The notes under the pieces were generated by a model. It ran no database searches. It was not told the DNA's origin and was given only the letters and a program-made list of their open reading frames with translations. A stretch of 64,000 nucleotides of DNA. It comes from Desulfonema magnum (GTDB lineage: Bacteria; Desulfobacterota; Desulfobacteria; Desulfobacterales; 4be13). How positions within the stretch are numbered: the stretch's first letter is position 1; each line of letters opens with the position of its first letter. Below are positions 59,027-64,000 of this stretch, piece after piece. The stretch covers positions 4,609,633 to 4,673,632 of the forward strand of contig NZ_CP061800.1 in the NCBI RefSeq assembly GCF_017377395.1. Reading direction: 5' to 3'. The position numbers and the translations under genes are program-made.

Positions 59027-59314
59027 ATGAAAATTACAAAAAATGAAGTGATTCATGTCGCAGCCCTTTCCCGTCTCGACATGAATGAGGAATCCATAGA
59101 TAAATTCGCCAGCCAGATCGGGACAATATTGGAATATGTTGACACATTAAAACAAGTTGACACGGAAGGCGTAAAACCAACTTCCCATGCCATTTTTCTC
59201 ACGAATGCGTTTCGCGAAGATGAGGAAAAAGAACATCTTGACAGAGAGAATGCCCTTGCTAACGCACCTGAAAAAGAAGATGGAAATTTTGTGGTTCCCA
59301 AGGTGATTGCTTGA
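59027..59314 (+). CDS. gatC: Aspartyl/glutamyl-tRNA amidotransferase subunit C
   Basis: A 95-residue GatC: ITKNEVIHVAALSRLDMNEE, ILEYVDTLKQVDTEGVKPTSHA, then LANAPEKEDGNFVVPKVI, all standard. It stabilises the GatA-GatB amidotransferase that makes Gln-tRNA or Asn-tRNA. CAAGGAGTCACT before the ATG. GatA follows after a GAAACTT repeat. Confidence 0.95.
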   Translation: MKITKNEVIHVAALSRLDMNEESIDKFASQIGTILEYVDTLKQVDTEGVKPTSHAIFLTNAFREDEEKEHLDRENALANAPEKEDGNFVVPKVIA

Positions 59315-59352
59315 AATTCGAAACTTGAAACTTGAAACTTGAAACTTGAAAC
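59311..59352. repeat. GAAACTTGAAACTT repeat between gatC and gatA
   Basis: Five units of GAAACTT(G) start three bases before the gatC stop codon and continue to the gatA leader. Same family as 14228-14262, 46303-46372 and 63023-63052. Confidence 0.8.
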
Positions 59353-59391
59353 TCGAAATTCGGTTTTAAGGCTTAAATTGTGGGAGAAGAT

Positions 59392-60855
59392 ATGAAGTTG
59401 TATGAACTGACAATAGAAGAAGCGCATAAACTTCTGAAAGAAAAAGAAATTTCTTCACAGGAACTGACGCAGGCGGTTCTTGACCGTATCAGCGCTGTGG
59501 AGGAAAAAGTGGGGGCTTATGTCACTGTGGCGGATGAGTTGGCAATGGATCAGGCCAGGCTTGCGGATAAGGCGATTTCCGAGGGTAATATTTCGCCCCT
59601 TACCGGTATTCCTTTGGCCATTAAAGATCTGATGTGTACAAAAGGGCTTCGCACGACTTGTGCATCAGAGATTCTTGAAAATTTTGTTCCGCCGTATGAT
59701 GCCACGGTGATTAAAAAATTGAAAAAACTCGATGCCGTGATTGTGGGAAAGACGAACATGGATGAATTCGCCATGGGCTCATCCAATGAACATTCAGGCA
59801 TGAAGATTACGCATAATCCCTGGGACCTGACATGTATTCCCGGGGGATCAAGCGGAGGTTCTGCTGCCGCGGTTGCCGCGGATATGTGTATCAGTTCTCT
59901 GGGATCAGATACTGGCGGTTCCATACGTCAGCCCGCTTCCCACTGCGGTGTTGTGGGACTGAAACCCACTTACGGAAGGGTTTCCCGTTTCGGGCTGGTC
60001 GCGTTTGCCTCCTCCCTGGATCAGATCGGGCCTGTGACAAAAAGTGTCACAGACGCGGCCGTGATGATGAATGCCATTGCCGGGTATGATGCCGCGGATT
60101 CCACATCCGTGCCAAAAGAGACACCGGATTATACTTCTGTTCTCAATAAAGACGGTTTAAATGGCTTGACTGTGGGCATTCCCAGAGAATACAGTGAAGT
60201 CGAGGGGCTTGATCCTGATGTTTCTGCCGCAGTAAAAGACGCGATTAAAAAAATACAAGAGATGGGGGCCGAATGTATCGAAGTTTCCCTGCCTCACTCG
60301 AAATATGTTGTGGCTGTCTATTATGTGATTGCTCCTTCTGAGGCCAGCTCAAACCTTGCCCGGTACGACGGTGTGAAGTACGGGTTCAGAGACAAAGACA
60401 AAAGTGAACTGACAGACATGTATCGAAGTACACGGTCCGGGGGATTCGGGCCTGAAGTACAGCGCCGGATTATCATCGGAACCTACTGTCTTTCCGCAGG
60501 TTATTACGATGCGTATTATGGCAAAGCCTCCCAGGTGCGAACCCTCATCATGGAGGATTTTAACAAGGCATTTGAAAAGTGCGATGCGATTCTCTCACCC
60601 ACAGCACCGACGCCTGCTTTTCCCATCGGAGAAAAGGTTGACGATCCATTAACCATGTATCTGTCTGACATATTTACCCTGTCCGCAAATCTGGCCGGAA
60701 TTCCCGGAATATCTGTTCCGTGCGGTTTTTCAGCGCACGGGCTTCCCATCGGACTCCAGATCACAGGGAAACATTTTAACGAAGAAGCGCTTCTCAGAAT
60801 TGCTTATAATTTTGAGCAGGCGACAGATTTTCATAAGAAAAAGCCATCATTATAA
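59392..60855 (+). CDS. gatA: Aspartyl/glutamyl-tRNA amidotransferase subunit A
   Basis: Amidase subunit that releases ammonia from glutamine. The Ser-cisSer-Lys triad is visible: Lys78 in PLAIKDL, Ser153/154 in PGGSSGGSAAA, Ser177 in DTGGSIRQPA. Also VGKTNMDEFAMGSSNEHSG and GLQITGKHFNEEALLRIA. The ATG at 59392 is preceded by GGGAGAAG; a GTG at 59380 in the same frame would overlap that site, so the shorter form (487 residues) is preferred. GatB is not in the window; a CTCGTTCCCAGGC palindrome follows the stop directly. Confidence 0.95.
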   Translation: MKLYELTIEEAHKLLKEKEISSQELTQAVLDRISAVEEKVGAYVTVADELAMDQARLADKAISEGNISPLTGIPLAIKDLMCTKGLRTTCASEILENFVPPYDATVIKKLKKLDAVIVGKTNMDEFAMGSSNEHSGMKITHNPWDLTCIPGGSSGGSAAAVAADMCISSLGSDTGGSIRQPASHCGVVGLKPTYGRVSRFGLVAFASSLDQIGPVTKSVTDAAVMMNAIAGYDAADSTSVPKETPDYTSVLNKDGLNGLTVGIPREYSEVEGLDPDVSAAVKDAIKKIQEMGAECIEVSLPHSKYVVAVYYVIAPSEASSNLARYDGVKYGFRDKDKSELTDMYRSTRSGGFGPEVQRRIIIGTYCLSAGYYDAYYGKASQVRTLIMEDFNKAFEKCDAILSPTAPTPAFPIGEKVDDPLTMYLSDIFTLSANLAGIPGISVPCGFSAHGLPIGLQITGKHFNEEALLRIAYNFEQATDFHKKKPSL

Positions 60856-60856
60856 A

Positions 60857-60885
60857 CTCGTTCCCAGGCTCCGCCTGGGAACGAG
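60857..60885. terminator. CTCGTTCCCAGGC palindrome after gatA
   Basis: Perfect 13-bp arms around TCC, two bases after the gatA stop. No T run follows. It belongs to the REP-like family of 23827-24262, so terminator function is a guess. Confidence 0.55.
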
Positions 60886-60904
60886 ATAACTTTTATCAGA
60901 AAGG

Positions 60905-61999
60905 ATGAAAATGAAAAAATACCGGTGTCTCAAACTCATAATGATCATAGGATTAAGCCTCCTGCTTATAAGTTGTTCCAGCAGCGATGACGGTTCAGAT
61001 GGCTGTGACTGCAAAGGGGATCCGATTAGCGACAAAGAAGGCGGCCTGGTTCTCAGCTTTGAGGATCAGGATGAAAAAGCACCTGCAAATGTCTCGTTGC
61101 TGTTTAAAGTTGAGACAAAAGATGGCATACCCATTACAGATCTCAGATCAGATCATTTCAAAATTTATGAAGACGATGATGAAAAGCCAATTTCAGATGC
61201 TGAAAGCAAACAGGCAATCCTTCCCAAACCTGGAAAATTCAAATTTCATACCCTCTTGCTTCTTGACCTCAGCGCCAGTGTTCTGGAAAGTGACAGCCTG
61301 AAAACTTTAAAAGAAGCTGCCAAAAAATTTGCAGATGAGATCATGCCTGCTCCCAATAGTGAAAACTTCGGAGAAATAGATATGGGAATTTGGTATTTCG
61401 ACGGTGCGGATGGTATCCATAGACTAGCCGAGTTTGATGAGGAATCAGACGAACTTATTTCAAAAATTTACAGCATTGATACGAAGATAAGCAATGATCC
61501 TTCAACAAACCTTTATGGTGCTATTATTAAAGGAATAGAAAAAGTGGAGGGCATGGTGGGCAAAAGAGGCAATACGATCACCGTGGGTTCTGTTGTTGTT
61601 TTTACTGATGGGAGGGACGAGGCTGACAGAAAGACAAGGGAGGAGGCTTTGCAGACGCTTTATGATACGGGGAAAAATGTTTCCGTCTATACAATTGGCC
61701 TGGGAGGTGACATAGATGATGAAACTTTGGCAGAATTCGGCAGAGATGGTTTCGTGCTTGCCGATGATATCTCCGAGCTGGTGGAAAAATTCGAGGATAT
61801 TGCTGAAAGAATCCTGAAGGATGTGAACAGTTATTATCTTCTTGAATACTGCTCTCCCAAGCGGAAGGGAAGCCACGATCTGACAATTTCAGCAGAATAT
61901 TATTATGATTCTGAGGATAAATATCTGAGTGGTTCGCTGACAACATGCTTTTGTGCATCAGGCTTCAGAGGCGGGTGTGAAATACCTGCTGATGATTAA
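60905..61999 (+). CDS. von Willebrand factor A lipoprotein
   Basis: A 364-residue secreted lipoprotein: signal with lipobox LISC (Cys24), an Asp/Ser-rich tether, a small beta-domain (about 50-105, EGGLVLSFEDQDEKAPANVS, HFKIYEDDDEKPISD) and a vWA domain (about 110-310) with MIDAS DLSAS (121-125), STNLYGAIIKGIE and VVVFTDGRDEADRKTREEA. The C-terminal part (YYLLEYCSPKRKGSHDLTI) resembles the end of VWFA-related domains. Several Cys pairs lie at the end. A surface adhesive or sensing role is likely. A second vWA protein is at 36207-37544. Confidence 0.85.
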   Translation: MKMKKYRCLKLIMIIGLSLLLISCSSSDDGSDGCDCKGDPISDKEGGLVLSFEDQDEKAPANVSLLFKVETKDGIPITDLRSDHFKIYEDDDEKPISDAESKQAILPKPGKFKFHTLLLLDLSASVLESDSLKTLKEAAKKFADEIMPAPNSENFGEIDMGIWYFDGADGIHRLAEFDEESDELISKIYSIDTKISNDPSTNLYGAIIKGIEKVEGMVGKRGNTITVGSVVVFTDGRDEADRKTREEALQTLYDTGKNVSVYTIGLGGDIDDETLAEFGRDGFVLADDISELVEKFEDIAERILKDVNSYYLLEYCSPKRKGSHDLTISAEYYYDSEDKYLSGSLTTCFCASGFRGGCEIPADD

Positions 62000-62058
62000 A
62001 AATAACACCCTGTTGCCACACAGATTAGCAATAAGCAAAAAATTTCTGTAAAAAAAGA

Positions 62059-62172
62059 CTGATTATAACGGATTTAAGGAAGGGCCGATCAAGCCCTGTA
62101 GGGGCGGCATGTTTGTAACAAATCATGCTGCGAATATGCCGGGCCGGTCTTCCTTAAATCCGTTATAATCAG
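62059..62172. mobile_element. MITE-like element with perfect 24-bp terminal inverted repeats (copy 2)
   Basis: Ends CTGATTATAACGGATTTAAG are perfect inverses over 24 bases (right arm 62149-62172). The flanks AAAAAAGA (62051-62058 and 62173-62180) are 8-bp direct repeats. Interior: GCCCTGTAGGGGCGGCATG and CGAATATGCCG. It is a shorter version of the element at 30414-30642. Between it and 62365 there is no gene. Confidence 0.88.
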
Positions 62173-62365
62173 AAAAAAGATATGAAATCCCTGGTTATTG
62201 CTAATCCGTGCAGATGATACGCCGTGCAGATAATAAGGACAAAACAACGGGGATATCAGATAAGAAGGAGATTTGGCCGTATTCCGGTTCTGGATATCAT
62301 CCCTATAATATTCTAAATGAATATTTTAAATATCAAATAGTTATCCGAAATTAAGGCACAATCGG

Positions 62366-62611
62366 CTACTCGACAATTATTTCAAGTTTTTCATCAGCAT
62401 TTTCAACTTCAATTAATGTCCCCTTGGGTCCTTCCTTTGCAAACAGTCCGCTAAGTTCCTGTAAGTCTATTCCCTCTTTTGCTAAAGAAGCTTTTACTTT
62501 GCTTGGAAGAAGCTTTTCCGAAATGTGTAAGGACGAAAGGGGAAGTGTTATCTTTGTTTCCGGTTCCTTTTTACCTGGTTTATAAATATGTATTTTCAAT
62601 AATCGTGTCAT
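62366..62611 (-). CDS. Small YvlB/LiaX-N-like protein
   Basis: An 81-residue protein: LLKIHIYKPGKKEPETKITL, PLSSLHISEKLLPSKVKASL, IDLQELSGLF and GTLIEVENADEKLEIIVE. The beta-helix-beta pattern with the acidic end resembles the small domain found in YvlB and LiaX N-termini, which in other bacteria appear with SHOCT-like or envelope-stress proteins. The ATG at 62611 has GGGAGGAAAATA upstream; a longer frame to 62686 has none. The role is unknown. Confidence 0.6.
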   Translation of the reverse strand: MTRLLKIHIYKPGKKEPETKITLPLSSLHISEKLLPSKVKASLAKEGIDLQELSGLFAKEGPKGTLIEVENADEKLEIIVE

Positions 62612-62865
62612 TATTTTCCTCCCATAAGATTTTAGAAAAGACCAACAAATCAATTTGCGTACATCCCCTAACATAATTTGAAACATTTTTGCAACCTATA
62701 ATTGTTTGTTGTAAATTTCCTTACAGACTGTCCAATGTGACATTACCTAAATTCAGACATTTCGGAGTTCAAAATCAGGAATATCCTGATTGAATTTCTG
62801 TTCAATCTGACATAGAAATGTTTGATTTATTGTTGCGGAACCCACCATACTCAAAATAAAGAATA
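62612..62865. other. Gene-free spacer
   Basis: No coding sequence or clear promoter was identified; AT-rich. Confidence 0.4.
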
Positions 62866-62965
62866 TACCCGATACAAAAAACGTAGGGTGGGTGGAGCGA
62901 AGCGGAACCCACCGCACAAGGTGGGTTCCGCTTCGCTCCACCCACCCTACATCACCCTACGTTAG
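62866..62965. repeat. Palindrome of the GTAGGGTGGGTGG family, second copy
   Basis: GTAGGGTGGGTGGAGCGAAG and its inverse surround the loop GCACAA, the complement of the loop TTGTGC in the copy at 9087-9158, so the element is inverted here. ATATACCCGATACAAAAAACG on the left equals the inverted right flank of the other copy. Confidence 0.85.
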
Positions 62966-63022
62966 ATGAAACTTGAAATTTGGAACCATCACATATGCAC
63001 ATAGGAAAATGCGCTCAACTTC

Positions 63023-63052
63023 CTGATTTCAAATTTCAAGTTTCAAGTTTCA
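63023..63052. repeat. TTTCAAGTTTCAAGTTTC repeat before the FAD oxidoreductase gene
   Basis: Inverse of the GAAACTT family, with a GAAACTTGAAATTTGG stretch at 62968 before it. It is adjacent to AAGGAGGTGA, the ribosome site of the next gene. Confidence 0.75.
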
Positions 63053-63065
63053 AAAGGAGGTGAGT

Positions 63066-64000
63066 GTGAAATATGTAATTATCGGAAACGGCGTTGCAGG
63101 TATTCAGGCGGCTGAAACCATACGCCAATTTGATTCCGAAGGCAGCATCACCATGATCGGAGATGAAACCTTTCCCCCTTACTGCCGTCCTATGATCAGC
63201 CTTGCCCTTGAAGGTTCGGTTGATCAGGATAAACTGCACATCCGAAGCGCGGGCTTTTATGATGATTTGAACATCAGGCCTGTGCTGGGAAAACGCGTCA
63301 CAGGGATTGATGTGGACAATAAAAAGGTTCTTATTCAGGAGAAATCCGCCAGACCCAGTTTGCAAGCATCCTCTACGATAATGGACCTTATATGCAAACT
63401 GCTGAGTATATTCGGCGGTGATCCCGGAACCGAACCCCGGCGCGGTTCTGAAACCGGGTTTGAATTTGACAAATTGCTGATTGCAACCGGGGCTGACCCC
63501 AGACCCGTCAAAGCTACGGGCCTGAATTTGAAAAACATTTTTTATATGCGCACAGAAGTGCATGTTCGGCAAATGCTGGAAATCCTGCCGGGTGCCAAAA
63601 ACGCGCTTGTCCTGGGAGGCGGTCTGGTGGGCTTCAAGGCAGCTTACGGGCTGCTTTGCCGCGGTCTTCATGTGACCATGCTGATTCGTTCAGACTATCC
63701 CCTTTCCATGCAGGTTGATGAAAAAGCAGGCAGGATGATTCTTGATCAGCTCTCAGAACATGGCCTGGAAGTGAAAGTGGGTGTTGAAGTGACAGGTTTT
63801 GAAGGCATAAAAAAAGTGGAACGCGCCAATTTGTCGGATAAAACAGCCATTGCATGTGATATGGTTGTGGTGGGCAAAGGCGTATTGCCTGCGCTCTCTT
63901 TCGTGCCCCGTGATAAAATTCAGGCTGATCTGGGCATCCTGGTGGATCAGCACATGGAAACAAATATTCCCGGAATTTTTGCCGCAGGGGATGTTGCTCA
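63066..64000 (+). CDS. FAD-dependent pyridine nucleotide-disulfide oxidoreductase (partial, runs off the window)
   Basis: The N-terminal 311 residues of a rubredoxin-reductase/NirB-type flavoprotein. GTG start at 63066 with AAGGAGGTGA upstream. VKYVIIGNGVAGIQAAETIR is the FAD-binding site, PPYCRPMISLALEG, then KLLIATGADPRPV, the second nucleotide (NAD) motif LVLGGGLVGFKAAYGLL, and at the cut GIFAAGDVA for the second FAD site. An insert of about 40 residues (SARPSLQASS...) precedes LLIATG. The 3' end is missing, so its partner genes and exact electron acceptor cannot be seen. Confidence 0.9.
   Translation, partial: MKYVIIGNGVAGIQAAETIRQFDSEGSITMIGDETFPPYCRPMISLALEGSVDQDKLHIRSAGFYDDLNIRPVLGKRVTGIDVDNKKVLIQEKSARPSLQASSTIMDLICKLLSIFGGDPGTEPRRGSETGFEFDKLLIATGADPRPVKATGLNLKNIFYMRTEVHVRQMLEILPGAKNALVLGGGLVGFKAAYGLLCRGLHVTMLIRSDYPLSMQVDEKAGRMILDQLSEHGLEVKVGVEVTGFEGIKKVERANLSDKTAIACDMVVVGKGVLPALSFVPRDKIQADLGILVDQHMETNIPGIFAAGDVA

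Noticed and set aside
1..64000. tRNA or rRNA genes
   Set aside because: I looked for T-loop (GGTTCGAATC-type) and rRNA signatures while reading and recognised none; a covariance-model scan would be decisive.

Overview
The window looks like chromosome of a large-genome, anaerobic member of the Desulfobacterota (sulfate-reducer type, Desulfobacteraceae/Desulfonema-like). This is inferred from the gene mix: a complete futalosine menaquinone pathway, a four-subunit 2-oxoacid:ferredoxin oxidoreductase, FdhD, an EFR1-type flavodoxin/ferredoxin, a CoA-transferase/GNAT fusion, and many envelope lipoproteins. About 45 protein genes can be supported. No rRNA, tRNA or CRISPR array was recognised.

Layout. 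100-1299 (minus) ornithine aminotransferase, then 2 kb of repeats with a frameshifted relic of a DUF1156-type DNA methylase and a 14-copy 66-bp array. 3480-5891 is a three-gene operon: CbiR-like phosphodiesterase, pterin-dependent corrinoid methyltransferase, FdhD. 6200-8931 holds a glyoxalase-II-like hydrolase, a eukaryotic-type AdoMet decarboxylase and spermidine synthase. 9240-15331 carries a split-barrel flavoprotein, an AAA ATPase, ApbE, a GNAT, a polyprenol/diacylglycerol-kinase-like membrane protein and a B12-binding radical SAM protein. 15637-16785 (minus) is a PocR-CheW fusion. 17451-21960 encodes mqnE-A-C-D-B. 22254-24861 has the NAD(P)HX repair enzyme and a PhaR-like regulator. 25459-30137 is an envelope cluster of secreted Gly/His-rich and OB-like proteins, a beta-barrel and a histidine kinase, behind a sigma-54-like promoter with an inverted-repeat operator candidate. 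30838-43410 contains a cyclic-2,3-DPG-synthetase-like protein, a hydrolase, dGTPase, OmpA lipoprotein, a vWA/SH3/AMIN protein, a DUF3108 protein, an EFR1 protein, RsmG and a CoA-transferase. 44098-47739 is a P-loop ATPase plus the VOR/KOR operon, followed by HisC. 49764-54193 contains an intein-split nucleotide-sugar dehydrogenase, a QTMAN-like glycosyltransferase and a thioesterase. 54365-64000 has PgeF, PilZ, ArgS, SPOR, GatC, GatA, a vWA lipoprotein, a small YvlB-like protein and a truncated FAD oxidoreductase.

The most striking overall property is the density of dispersed and tandem repeats in nearly every intergenic gap. Several are genuine non-autonomous mobile elements. One family has about 19-bp terminal inverted repeats and 11-bp target duplications at all three copies; in one copy its foldback core is amplified 14-fold. 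A second family has perfect 24-bp terminal repeats and 7-8-bp target duplications. A third repeat type (inverted AGAAACCCGG ends) is tandemly reiterated together with the 5' coding segment of the gene next to it (mqnE and the NAD(P)HX repair gene). Short GAAACTT- and AATCAC-type repeats even supply codons at gene ends or inside genes (radical SAM protein, VorB C-terminus, RsmG N-terminus).

The best candidates for new biology are the secreted Gly/His-rich envelope cluster with its kinase, the repeats that carry gene starts, and the intein at the catalytic cysteine of a sugar dehydrogenase. All functional statements rest on motif recognition by eye; no database search was run.
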